From positions 1-64,000 of the forward strand of contig JACKEQ010000030.1 of assembly GCA_020632885.1 (NCBI GenBank): 64,000 nucleotides of DNA. The letters run 5' to 3'. The notes under the pieces were generated by a model. It had not been told where the DNA came from. It saw nothing but the letters and a program-made list of their open reading frames with translations, and searched no databases. Each line of letters begins with the position of its first letter. Position 1 is the stretch's first letter. Below are positions 1 through 7,958 of the stretch, piece after piece. This DNA is from Alphaproteobacteria bacterium (GTDB lineage Bacteria > Myxococcota_A > UBA796 > GCA-2862545). The position numbers and the translations under genes were made by a program.

Positions 1-751
1 GGTAGCGGGCGCCCACCCAGACATCCACGCTGATCTCGTCGCCCTCGGACGAGTGCAGCTCGCACCCTCCCCGGATCTCGGCGATGGACGCTGGCTTCAG
101 TGCCAGGGTGCCCCCGAGACCCCCTTCGTCGACGACGTCGACCTCCACAGGGCTCTCCGCCTGCCAGCTCGCGCGGATGTAGGGCTCGGAGACGCCCGTG
201 CGGCGTGAGAAGGCGCCCATGACGCGGAACGCGGAGCCACCAGGGGCGGCACCACGACCGCCGTCCACGACGGTCCAGCGGTTCTTCCTGGCGCTCCCAC
301 TCCGGTAGCCGACGTCCACGCGCCACGTCACGCGGTGGTTCTTCGCGTATGCCTCGCTGAACGGGGCGAGCGCCGCGCCCACCCAGATCCCGTTGAGCCC
401 GCTGCCTTCGCGCACCACAGGGGTGTTTCCGTCGACGGGCTCCTCGCTCCCGAGGTAGCTCCCGCCTCCCTCCACCGGCTCGAGGAGCATGGTGCGGGCG
501 TTGAAGTACTTGTAGGACCACGCGGCCGTGAGGTCGCCGGCAGCCGTGATCGCCAGGCCCTTCACCGGCGCGAAGGCGAGGGTGAAGAGCATGTCGTGCT
601 GCTGGAAGCGACGGTCGGCGACCGTGAGGTCACCCTCGACGATCCGGCCGGACTCGATGCTACCGGCGTAGACCGCCCCGATCTCCGCGTGCGACGCGTC
701 GGGCATGCGGGTGAGGTCGGCCGCCAGCGCGGCGGACAGGAGGGTGAGCAT
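1..751 (-). CDS. Secreted envelope protein, partial (C-terminus off the window)
   Basis: The frame is open from an ATG at 751 to the window edge, giving 250 codons without a stop. It begins with a short hydrophobic signal peptide (MLTLLSAALAAD) and continues as alternating polar and hydrophobic stretches rich in Gly, Tyr and Trp, with phrases such as FTLAFAPVKGLAITAAGDL and VTWRVDVGYRSGS. That pattern resembles an outer membrane beta-barrel or a related surface protein. It lies 45 bases downstream of the TlpA-like gene on the same strand, so the two may be co-transcribed. I recognise no specific family. The missing C-terminus prevents a firm call. Confidence 0.7.
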   Translation of the reverse strand, partial: MLTLLSAALAADLTRMPDASHAEIGAVYAGSIESGRIVEGDLTVADRRFQQHDMLFTLAFAPVKGLAITAAGDLTAAWSYKYFNARTMLLEPVEGGGSYLGSEEPVDGNTPVVREGSGLNGIWVGAALAPFSEAYAKNHRVTWRVDVGYRSGSARKNRWTVVDGGRGAAPGGSAFRVMGAFSRRTGVSEPYIRASWQAESPVEVDVVDEGGLGGTLALKPASIAEIRGGCELHSSEGDEISVDVWVGARY

Positions 752-796
752 GCGTCACGGTACCAAAGACCGGTCGCCGGCGTCACCCGGTGCGCG

Positions 797-1342
797 TCAC
801 TCGGTCTTCCCTGCGGGCTCGGCCGCCTCGGCGGGCGCAGGAGCGTCGGCGGGAGCGGCGCCCTTCTTGGCGAGCAGGTCCAGCACGAGGGCCGCGACCT
901 TCTCGTCGTCGCCGGGGTTGAAGCCCGACATCGTCTGGACGATCTCGCCGCGGTCGATCACCACCGTGTAGGGAAGCGTCTTGGCCGGGTTGTACTGGCT
1001 GATGACCTTCGACTCGCGATCGAGGAGGACCGGGAAGGTGTACTGGTTCTTCTTGATGAACGGCTTGACCCGGCTCGCGGACCGCGCGTCGTCCGTGGAG
1101 ATCGAGAGCACGGTGAAGCCCTTCTCGCGGTTCTCCTTGTAGAGCTTCTCGAGGTGCGGCATCTCCTCCTTGCAGGGGCCGCACCACGTGGCCCAGAAGC
1201 TCATCACCACCACCTGGTCCTGGAAGTCCGCCAGGGAGACCTTCTTGTTGTCGATGTCGGTGAGGGTGAAGCCGCTCGCCTCGGCGGCCATCGCGGACGT
1301 GGACAGGGCGACGGCGGCGAAGAGGGACATCAGGGTGCGCAT
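797..1342 (-). CDS. TlpA-like periplasmic thioredoxin/thiol-disulfide oxidoreductase
   Basis: This 181-residue protein has a signal peptide ending near AMAAEA, then a thioredoxin fold of the TlpA/ResA type. The redox motif WATWCGPC lies in the first third, followed by KEEMPHLEKLY and the cis-proline segment TLPYTVVIDR. Members of this family reduce disulfides outside the cytoplasm, for example during cytochrome c maturation. The ATG at 1342 was chosen over the upstream in-frame ATG because GGAGG sits six bases before it and the signal peptide then starts correctly. The C-terminal tail is Ala/Pro/Glu-rich and probably disordered. A cytochrome maturation role is inference. Confidence 0.9.
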   Translation of the reverse strand: MRTLMSLFAAVALSTSAMAAEASGFTLTDIDNKKVSLADFQDQVVVMSFWATWCGPCKEEMPHLEKLYKENREKGFTVLSISTDDARSASRVKPFIKKNQYTFPVLLDRESKVISQYNPAKTLPYTVVIDRGEIVQTMSGFNPGDDEKVAALVLDLLAKKGAAPADAPAPAEAAEPAGKTE

Positions 1343-1449
1343 GGAACCTCCGGGTGGCGCTTGGACGCACCAGCATGCTCCCATATTCCACTCCCTGGCG
1401 AACGCGACGCCGTCCCCCGGCGGAGGGGCGATCGGATACCCTTCCCGAC

Positions 1450-2820
1450 ATGCACAAGCGCATCCTCATCGTCGACGACGAGCCGTCCATCCGGAAGGTG
1501 CTCTCGGCCCACCTCCGCCGGTTCGGGCACGACGTGGACACCGCCCCGGACGGGGCCGCCGCCGTGGGAAGGCTCCAGGTCGAGCCGTTCCACCTCGTCG
1601 TCACCGACCTGAAGATGCCGAACGTCGACGGGATGCAGCTCCTGGCGTGGGTCCAGGAGCACCAGCCCGGGCTCCCGGTCATCCTGATCACCGCGCACGG
1701 CACGGTGGACACCGCGGTCGCCGCGCTGAAGCAGGGCGCCTTCGACTACGTGACCAAGCCCTTCGATCAGGACGAGCTGCACGGCATCATCACCAAGGCG
1801 CTCGCCAACGAGGCCGCCAACACGCGCCGCCTGCGGTCCGAGCCCGGGGCCGCCCTCGGCATGGTGGGCCGCGCTTCCGCCATGCGCGACGTGTACGCCC
1901 TCATCGAGAAGGTCGCGCCGTCGCCCACCACCGTCCTGGTCACCGGCGAGTCGGGCACCGGCAAGGAGCTCGTGGCGAGGGCGCTGCACGCGCAGAGCAA
2001 GCGCGCGTCCGGGCCGTTCATCCAGGTCAACTGCGGGGCGATCCCCGAGAGCCTGTTCGAGGCCGAGCTGTTCGGCTACGAGCGCGGGGCGTTCACGGGC
2101 GCGGTCACGTCCAAGCCCGGCCGTTTCGAGCTGGCCGACGGCGGCACGCTCTTCCTCGACGAGGTGGGCGAGCTGCCCCTCGAGATGCAGGTGAAGCTCC
2201 TGCGGGCCATCCAGGAGGGCGTGATCGACCGGGTGGGGGGCATCCGTCCCCTGGAGGTCGACGTCCGGGTGGTGGCCGCGACGAACGTGGATCTGGCGGC
2301 CGCCGTGGATGCCGGGACCTTCCGGAAGGACCTGTTCTGGCGGCTCAACGTCATCCCCGTGCAGCTCCCGCCCCTGCGCGACCGGCCCGAGGACATCCCG
2401 CTGCTCGCGCGTCACTTCCTGGAGCGGTTCAACGCGCGCCTCGAGCGCGGCTTCGAGGGGCTCACGCCCGAGGCGGAGGGGCGCCTGGCGCTGCACGCCT
2501 GGCCGGGGAACATCCGCGAGCTCGAGAACCTCATGGAGCGCTGCGTTCTGCTCTCGGACGGCCCGTGGATCGACGTCCCGGACCTCCCGCTGCCCCCGAT
2601 CGACGAGGAGGCCCCGGCCGAGACCACCGAGGAGCTCGATGCCATGGGGCTCAAGGAGTACGTCCGTGTGCACACCATGAAGCTGGAGCGCGCCCGGATC
2701 GAGCGTGTGCTCGCCACCCTCAACGGCAACGTCACCCGCGCCGCCCGGCAGCTCGGCATCTCGCGCAAGTCGCTCCAGACCAAGATGAAGGAGTACGGCC
2801 TGCGCGACGAGGAGGGCTAG
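1450..2820 (+). CDS. NtrC-family sigma-54 response regulator
   Basis: The 456-residue protein has three domains in order. An N-terminal receiver carries the acidic pair D9-D10 and the phosphorylation site D53. A central AAA+ domain carries Walker A GESGTGKE, the sigma-54 contact loop GAFTGA, and Walker B in TLFLDEVGEL. A C-terminal Fis-type helix-turn-helix ends with RAARQLGISRKSLQTKM. Such proteins open sigma-54 promoters after phosphorylation. No histidine kinase is adjacent, so this is an orphan regulator here. The ATG at 1450 is preferred because the receiver starts immediately (MHKRILIVDDE). The stop overlaps the convergent TetR gene by four bases. Confidence 0.95.
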   Translation: MHKRILIVDDEPSIRKVLSAHLRRFGHDVDTAPDGAAAVGRLQVEPFHLVVTDLKMPNVDGMQLLAWVQEHQPGLPVILITAHGTVDTAVAALKQGAFDYVTKPFDQDELHGIITKALANEAANTRRLRSEPGAALGMVGRASAMRDVYALIEKVAPSPTTVLVTGESGTGKELVARALHAQSKRASGPFIQVNCGAIPESLFEAELFGYERGAFTGAVTSKPGRFELADGGTLFLDEVGELPLEMQVKLLRAIQEGVIDRVGGIRPLEVDVRVVAATNVDLAAAVDAGTFRKDLFWRLNVIPVQLPPLRDRPEDIPLLARHFLERFNARLERGFEGLTPEAEGRLALHAWPGNIRELENLMERCVLLSDGPWIDVPDLPLPPIDEEAPAETTEELDAMGLKEYVRVHTMKLERARIERVLATLNGNVTRAARQLGISRKSLQTKMKEYGLRDEEG

Positions 2821-3401
2821 CCGCGGAGGAGCCCGGCCAGCGCGGCCCGCACGCGCTCCACCCGCTCGGGACCGCCCTCCTGGAAGGCCAGCAGGCCGAT
2901 GAGCACGGCCACGAGGACCTCCGCCATGCCCCGGGCCTCTCCTGCCCGCATGGATCCCTGGCCCTGCTCGGCCTCCACGCGTGCGGCCAGCAGTCCCACC
3001 GCCTCGGCGAGGATGGCGACGAACCGCTCACGAGCGGCCGGGAAGCGCGCGGAGGCCTCCAGCACCAGGCGGAAGTGGCGGGTACCGAGGTCCTCGAAGG
3101 TGGCTTCCTCCACGGTGGCGGCCCGCACGAGCAGCTCGGAGAAGCGGTCCAGCGTGTCCGCGACCGTCGCGGCATCCACGAGGGCCGTGACGTACCCGCG
3201 CAGGATCCGCTCGGCGACGGCCACGACCAGGGCCTCGCGGTCCGTGAAGTGCACGTAGAAGGCGCCCCGCGTCCGTCCGGCCCGCTCGCACACGGCGTCC
3301 AGGCTGGGGCCTTCGATGCCCTGCTCCGCGAACAGCTCGAGCGCCGAGCGCAGGAGGTCCTCCCGGGTGCGCTCCTTGGCGCGCGCCCTGGCGGAGGTCA
3401 C
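2817..3401 (-). CDS. TetR-family transcriptional repressor
   Basis: This 194-residue protein has the TetR N-terminal helix-turn-helix: an arginine-rich start, LLRSALELFAEQGIEG, then SLDAVCERAGRTRGAFYVHF with the typical recognition-helix ending. The C-terminal two thirds are helical and should bind an unknown ligand. The GTG start at 3401 overlaps the stop of the upstream nuclease-like gene in a GTGA arrangement, so translation is probably coupled and the two genes share a promoter. The palindrome at 5456-5475 upstream of that operon is a candidate operator for autoregulation. Ligand and other targets are unknown. Confidence 0.9.
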   Translation of the reverse strand: MTSARARAKERTREDLLRSALELFAEQGIEGPSLDAVCERAGRTRGAFYVHFTDREALVVAVAERILRGYVTALVDAATVADTLDRFSELLVRAATVEEATFEDLGTRHFRLVLEASARFPAARERFVAILAEAVGLLAARVEAEQGQGSMRAGEARGMAEVLVAVLIGLLAFQEGGPERVERVRAALAGLLRG

Positions 3402-5419
3402 GGGCAGACGGGGTTGGCGCCTCCGGCCGTGGGCGGGCCAGCGCACCAGGCGCCGTTGGCGTCGAGACGCCAGGCCTCACCGGCCGCGCCAGCCGCGCTG
3501 CCGTAGGTGACGCTGTCGATCTCGAGGGTGCCTGCGAGGATCCGCACGGTGTCGCCGCTGTTGTTCAGCGTCATGCTGCCGAAGACGAGGTCGGGCGACA
3601 CGTCGCAGGCCCCCGCGCTGCGGGCGATGATGGCGCGGGCGCCAGCGGCGAGCTCGAAGGCGCCGAGCACGTCGTCGTTGCCGGACGCGTCCTCGAGGAC
3701 CACGCCGTCGAGCTGGACCGTCGTGCCCGAGGTGTTCTCGATCTCCACCCACTCGCCGTCGGTGTCGGAGCAGTTGTCCGGGTTCACCATGAGCTCGGTG
3801 ATGGTGAGGTCGCCGCCCAGGAGGTCGTTCACCGTGATCACGGTGGGCGTGGGGTCCGGGGTGGGGTCGGGGTCCGGGGTGGGGTCGGGGTCCGGGATGG
3901 GATCCGAGCCGCACGCGGGGTTGGCGCCGCCAGCGGTGGCCGGCCCGATGCACCAGGCGCCCGAGGCGTCCTCGCGCCAGGTGAGACCGGGCTCGCTCTG
4001 GCCGTAGGTGACGCTGGCGACCACGACGTCCGCGCTGGCCACGAGCTCGACGTCGTCGCCCGAGTTGTTCAGGGTGACCTGGTCGAACACGCCGTCCACC
4101 GAGACGTTGCAGGCTGACGCGCTGCGCGCGAGCACGGCGTAGCCGTCGACAGGCAGGCTGACGGCGCCGAGCGTGCCGACGTTGAGGCTGCGGTCGCGGA
4201 CGCGCACACCCTCGAGATCCACCGGGAAGCCCGAGGTGTTGTGGACCTCGATCCACTCGCCGGCGGAGTCGCTGCAGTCGACCGGGTCCGCGAGGAGCTC
4301 GGTGATCTGGAGGTCGCCGACCGTGAGGCTGTCGACGTCGAGGACAGTGGGCCCACCGCCGCCACCGCCGCTCTCGGACATGTCGAAGTCCACGACCACG
4401 GGCAGGTGGTCGGTGGCCTGCGCGCACGCGAGCGTGTCGAGGGGCTCGCCCGCCTTGGGCACGCCGCCGGTGGCATCGTCGAAGATGGAGTTGTAGACCT
4501 CGGAGTCGACCGGCACCATGCCCGGCGAGGTGTACACGTAGTCGAGCACGCGGCCGCTGGACGGGCGCGTGGTGGGGCTGCCGTCGGCCTGGAGGGCCGC
4601 GTTCATCACCAGCCCGTATTCCTCGAGGGTGGCGTGGGGATGGTTGCGGAGGCCGTCCGGGCTCGCGATGCGCGCGAGCATGTCCGTGCCGACGTTGTAG
4701 CGGGCCGGGAAGCCGGTGGGGACGTCGTGGAAGGCCGTGGGCGTGGGCGCGTTGTCGAACGTGTCCACGTTGAGGTCGCCAGCGGCGAGGAGGTGGTCCG
4801 CCTCGGTGAACCGGTCGAGGGCCTGGAGGGTGCGGGCGACGTCGACCGCCCGACGGAACTCGGTCTTGTTCTCGGAGCCGCCGCTCTTCCAGTGGAGCGA
4901 CACGACCCCGACGCTGCCCTCGGGCGTGTCGATGCGGGCTGCCACGATGGCCCGGGAGATGTCGAGGGCCGCGGGATCCCCCGAGAGGGCGGGGCTGTTC
5001 CAGCCCATGAAGCCCTCTTCGCCGGGGTCCTGGCTGAGCTGCACGCCGAAGGGCGTGAGCGGGTAGCGGGACATGATGGCGTTGCGGTCGTCGCCCATGC
5101 TCACGTGGTCGCCCACGACGATGAACGGGTAGCCGTGCTCCGCCGCGAAGTCCTCGGCGATGAAGGAGTCCTCGTCGTCCTCGATCTCGTTGATCGCGAG
5201 GATGTCCGGCTGGAGGCGATTCACGACGTCCGACATGGCGGCGTACTCGGTCTCGCCCGGGAACCCGATGGTGTTGATGTTCCAGGTGACGAAGCGCAGT
5301 CGGCTCGCGTCGATGTCGTACGCGTCGATGTCTCGCGCCTCGCGGGGGCCTCCGGCCGGGGAGAGCGGCTTGCAGGCCGACAGAGACACGAGGCCGGCGA
5401 GGACGAGGAGCGTGCGCAT
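3398..5419 (-). CDS. Lipoprotein with endonuclease/exonuclease/phosphatase fold and two lamin-tail domains
   Basis: The 673-residue protein starts with a lipoprotein signal peptide (lipobox LSAC, Cys at about residue 16). Residues about 40-350 are an endonuclease/exonuclease/phosphatase domain: RFVTWNINT, INEIED, AAGDLNVDTFDN and ATDHLPVVVDFD match the metal-binding and catalytic motifs. After a Gly run come two lamin-tail-domain repeats, each with ITELL/ITELM, GEWIEV or GEWVEI, and LNNSGD, joined by a Pro-Asp-Thr linker. Proteins of this layout are surface or secreted nucleases or phosphodiesterases. A longer in-frame ATG at 5515 exists, but only the 5419 start gives a proper signal peptide. 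The gene is coupled to the TetR repressor. Confidence 0.88.
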   Translation of the reverse strand: MRTLLVLAGLVSLSACKPLSPAGGPREARDIDAYDIDASRLRFVTWNINTIGFPGETEYAAMSDVVNRLQPDILAINEIEDDEDSFIAEDFAAEHGYPFIVVGDHVSMGDDRNAIMSRYPLTPFGVQLSQDPGEEGFMGWNSPALSGDPAALDISRAIVAARIDTPEGSVGVVSLHWKSGGSENKTEFRRAVDVARTLQALDRFTEADHLLAAGDLNVDTFDNAPTPTAFHDVPTGFPARYNVGTDMLARIASPDGLRNHPHATLEEYGLVMNAALQADGSPTTRPSSGRVLDYVYTSPGMVPVDSEVYNSIFDDATGGVPKAGEPLDTLACAQATDHLPVVVDFDMSESGGGGGGPTVLDVDSLTVGDLQITELLADPVDCSDSAGEWIEVHNTSGFPVDLEGVRVRDRSLNVGTLGAVSLPVDGYAVLARSASACNVSVDGVFDQVTLNNSGDDVELVASADVVVASVTYGQSEPGLTWREDASGAWCIGPATAGGANPACGSDPIPDPDPTPDPDPTPDPTPTVITVNDLLGGDLTITELMVNPDNCSDTDGEWVEIENTSGTTVQLDGVVLEDASGNDDVLGAFELAAGARAIIARSAGACDVSPDLVFGSMTLNNSGDTVRILAGTLEIDSVTYGSAAGAAGEAWRLDANGAWCAGPPTAGGANPVCP

Positions 5420-5455
5420 TGGGCATCCCGGGCGGGGCAGAGACAAGAGAACCGA

Positions 5456-5475
5456 ATCCGAACACAGGTTCGGAT
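5456..5475. promoter_or_regulatory. Perfect inverted repeat, candidate TetR operator
   Basis: ATCCGAAC and GTTCGGAT face each other across the 4-base spacer ACAG, a perfect 8-bp palindrome 37 bases upstream of the nuclease-lipoprotein start. TetR proteins typically bind palindromes of this size near their own promoters, and a TetR gene is the second gene of the operon. The same palindrome could also form a short hairpin. The assignment to this TetR is inference. Confidence 0.45.
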
Positions 5476-5633
5476 GCGACGGCAGCAATGTAAGGCTGCA
5501 CCTGGCGGACCGCACGGACTTTTCGGTGCGTTTTCGATGTTCGTCAGCGCTCCGGGCCCACGTCGTGGGGGACGGTTACCCCCGGCATCCCGACAACCCC
5601 CAGAAACCCCGGTGTTCCGGGGACGGAGGCAGC

Positions 5634-6059
5634 ATGCGCTACCTGCACACCATGCTCCGCGTGGCCGATCTCGACGCGGCGCTCACCTTCTGGTGCGAGC
5701 ACCTCGGCCTCCGCGAGCTCCGCCGCTCGAGCTCGGAGGCGGGTCGGTTCACCCTGGTGTTCCTGGGCACCGGGCGGGACGACGACCCCGCCATGCTCGA
5801 GCTCACCTGGAACTGGGACGAGAAGGAGCCGTACACGACGGGTCGGTTCTTCGGTCACGTAGCCTTCGCGGTGGACGACATCTACGCCACCTGCGAGCGC
5901 CTCGCGGCTGCGGGGGTCACCATCCACCGCCCGCCCCGCGACGGCCACATGGCCTTCGTCAAGTCGCCCGACGGGCAGTCCGTCGAGCTCCTCCAGGCCG
6001 GGCCGTCCCTGCCGCCGCGGGAGCCCTGGGCGAGCGCGCCCAGCATCGGCTCCTGGTAG
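5634..6059 (+). CDS. gloA: Glyoxalase I (lactoylglutathione lyase)
   Basis: The 141-residue protein is a two-module VOC-fold enzyme of the usual GloA length. It starts MRYLHTMLRV, as in characterised glyoxalase I proteins, and all four expected metal ligands are present at H5, E56, H75 and E118. The enzyme converts the hemithioacetal of methylglyoxal and glutathione to S-lactoylglutathione in the cytoplasm. The ATG at 5634 is preceded by GGAGG at good spacing. A long upstream extension of the frame has no homology-like content and was excluded. The C-terminal tail, rich in Pro and Ser, extends about 15 residues past the last ligand region. Confidence 0.93.
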   Translation: MRYLHTMLRVADLDAALTFWCEHLGLRELRRSSSEAGRFTLVFLGTGRDDDPAMLELTWNWDEKEPYTTGRFFGHVAFAVDDIYATCERLAAAGVTIHRPPRDGHMAFVKSPDGQSVELLQAGPSLPPREPWASAPSIGSW

Positions 6060-6066
6060 CTCCAGG

Positions 6067-7050
6067 TCAGTCGTAGGCCCCCAGGAGCTCCACGGCGGCT
6101 CGCGTGGGGGCCAGCGACCCGTCGCGGACCCCCGCCTCCACCCGCTCCAGCGCGTGCACCACGTCGGGGTCCTCGCGGAATCTCCGGCGCAGCCGCTCGT
6201 CCACCAGGCGCCACATCCAGGCCACCCGCTGCTCCGCCCGACGGGCCTCCAGCAGGCCGTGCGCGTCGAGGGCCGCGCGATGCCGGAGCACCGCCTCCCA
6301 GAGCGCGTCCACGCCCTCCTCGTCGAGCCCCGAGCAGGTGAGCACCTCGGGCTTCCACACGGCGTCCGCGGGGTGGAGGAGCGCCAGGGCGCCCCGGTAC
6401 GTCGAGGCCGCCCGGCGCGCGGGGACCGCGTTGTCGCCGTCCGCCTTGTTCACGGCCAGCACGTCCGCGAGCTCCATGAGACCACGCTTGATGCCCTGGA
6501 GCGCGTCACCCGCACCGGCCAGCATGAGAACGACGAACGTGTCGGTCATGCCCGCCACCACGATCTCGGACTGACCCACACCGACGGTCTCCACGAGCAC
6601 CACGTCGTAGCCGGCCGCCTCGCAGAGCAGGAGGGCCTCCCGCGTGCGGTTGGCGACCCCGCCGAGGGTGCCCGCGGTGGGCGAGGGGCGCACATAGGCG
6701 TGCGGGTCGCGCGCCAGCCGCTCCATCCGGGTCTTGTCGCCCAGGATGCTCCCGCCCGTCCGGGTGCTCGACGGGTCCACCGCGAGCACGGCCACGCGGT
6801 GACCCGCGGCGGTCAGGTGCGTGCCGAGGGTGTCGATCAGCGTGGACTTCCCGACGCCGGGCACCCCCGTGATGCCCACGCGGATCGCGCGGCCCGTGTG
6901 GGGCATGAGCTGCGCGAGCACCTCGCCGGCCCGCTCCTGGTGGGCGGGCAGCGTGGACTCCACGAGGGTGATCGCGCGTGCGAGCAGCGCGCGGTCACCC
7001 TCCAGCACCCCGCGCACCAGGGTGGGGGTGTCGGGCAGCGGACGGGCCAT
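6067..7050 (-). CDS. meaB: MeaB/ArgK-type G3E GTPase, chaperone of methylmalonyl-CoA mutase
   Basis: The 327-residue protein has P-loop GVPGVGKST, the VDPSSTRTGGSILGDKTRM segment that is diagnostic for MeaB, the switch region VETVGVGQSE and base-recognition NKAD. MeaB proteins load and protect the cobalamin cofactor of methylmalonyl-CoA mutase or related mutases. No mutase gene lies next to it. It is the last of three genes linked by TGATG overlaps: its ATG shares one base with the stop of the preceding HU/SUKH-like gene. The link between MeaB and those two upstream genes is not explained by known pathways. Confidence 0.95.
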   Translation of the reverse strand: MARPLPDTPTLVRGVLEGDRALLARAITLVESTLPAHQERAGEVLAQLMPHTGRAIRVGITGVPGVGKSTLIDTLGTHLTAAGHRVAVLAVDPSSTRTGGSILGDKTRMERLARDPHAYVRPSPTAGTLGGVANRTREALLLCEAAGYDVVLVETVGVGQSEIVVAGMTDTFVVLMLAGAGDALQGIKRGLMELADVLAVNKADGDNAVPARRAASTYRGALALLHPADAVWKPEVLTCSGLDEEGVDALWEAVLRHRAALDAHGLLEARRAEQRVAWMWRLVDERLRRRFREDPDVVHALERVEAGVRDGSLAPTRAAVELLGAYD

Positions 7051-7958
7051 CAGCTCCGGGCGTCGGCGAACTCGCGCGCGATCTCGACGGACACGCGCGC
7101 GGTGACCTGCCGGTAGGCCGGCACCTCGATCGGCTCGTCCGCGTTGTTGAGCACGCGGGCCTCGTGGTGCTTGGCGTGCAGGCGGAACATCCCGAAGAGG
7201 TCCACCGCCCCGAGCTCCAGCTCGGCGTCGACGGCGTGGTGGAGCTCCTCGACCAGGCTGGCGACCCACTCGGGGTCGCGGCCCCAGCGCTGGGCGAGCT
7301 CGCTCGAGTCCATGCTGAACGGCTCGCAGCGGTCGAGCCCGTCCGGATGCAGCGAAGGCGGCGCGCCCTGTGTGTTGAGGTCGAACGTGCTGTCGCTCTT
7401 GGGCGGCGGCTCCGGCGAGAACAGCCCGATGCCGGGGAAGTGCACCTCGCGACCGGCCGTGAGCTCGGCGAACAGGAACTCGCGCAGGCCGTCCGGCGCG
7501 CGCACGCTGCGCGCATGGAGGGGCGGATGGAGCCACAGTCCGGTCATGGGGTCGAAGGTGGCGGCCTCCAGCTCTGCGAGCCGCACGTGCCAGTAGTCCT
7601 CGAAGCGCGGGAACGACTCGTCCACGTCGTCCTCGCGGAGCACCGTGACTTCGTGGGTGTCGAGCCAGATGTCCACCGAGGGCGACAGCTGCCAGAGCGG
7701 GTCGCTGTTCTTCTTCATGCGCGTGTAGGAGCGCTGCGGGGTCCAGACGGACCAGTTGTTCAGCACACCGGCGTGCACCACGGGCGAGAACACCTGCTGC
7801 GCGCCGGGCCCGAAGCGCCCGTAGAGGGTGTGCAGCTCGTCCGGCAGGCGCTGCTTCAGGGCGGCCTCGATCTCGGGGAGCACCGTGACCCCTGCAGGGT
7901 CGCCACGGTGGAGCCCGTGGGCGTCCATCCAGCGCGCGATGCGGTCTGTCGGCGACAT
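7050..7958 (-). CDS. Unrecognised protein with SUKH-like start and two HU-like modules
   Basis: The 302-residue protein belongs to no family I can name with certainty. Residues about 25-55 (IEAALKQRLPDELHTLYGRFG) resemble the opening of SMI1/KNR4 (SUKH) domains. Around residues 168-190, HFPGIGLFSPEPPPKS resembles the beta-arm entry of HU proteins. Near the C-terminus, VDLFGMFRLHAKHHEARVLN followed by EPIEVPAYRQVTARVSVEI resembles the HU arm and exit helix (compare GFGTF and EPIQIPA in the true HU of this window). It sits between a beta-propeller lipoprotein gene and meaB with TGATG overlaps on both sides. These similarities are by eye and need a profile search. Confidence 0.75.
   Translation of the reverse strand: MSPTDRIARWMDAHGLHRGDPAGVTVLPEIEAALKQRLPDELHTLYGRFGPGAQQVFSPVVHAGVLNNWSVWTPQRSYTRMKKNSDPLWQLSPSVDIWLDTHEVTVLREDDVDESFPRFEDYWHVRLAELEAATFDPMTGLWLHPPLHARSVRAPDGLREFLFAELTAGREVHFPGIGLFSPEPPPKSDSTFDLNTQGAPPSLHPDGLDRCEPFSMDSSELAQRWGRDPEWVASLVEELHHAVDAELELGAVDLFGMFRLHAKHHEARVLNNADEPIEVPAYRQVTARVSVEIAREFADARS

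Noticed and set aside
1170..3506. Long open frames opposite or within real genes, up to 1070 codons
   Set aside because: They are Arg/Pro/Ala-rich shadows caused by the high GC content, without ribosome sites or family motifs, and real genes lie on the other strand or frame.
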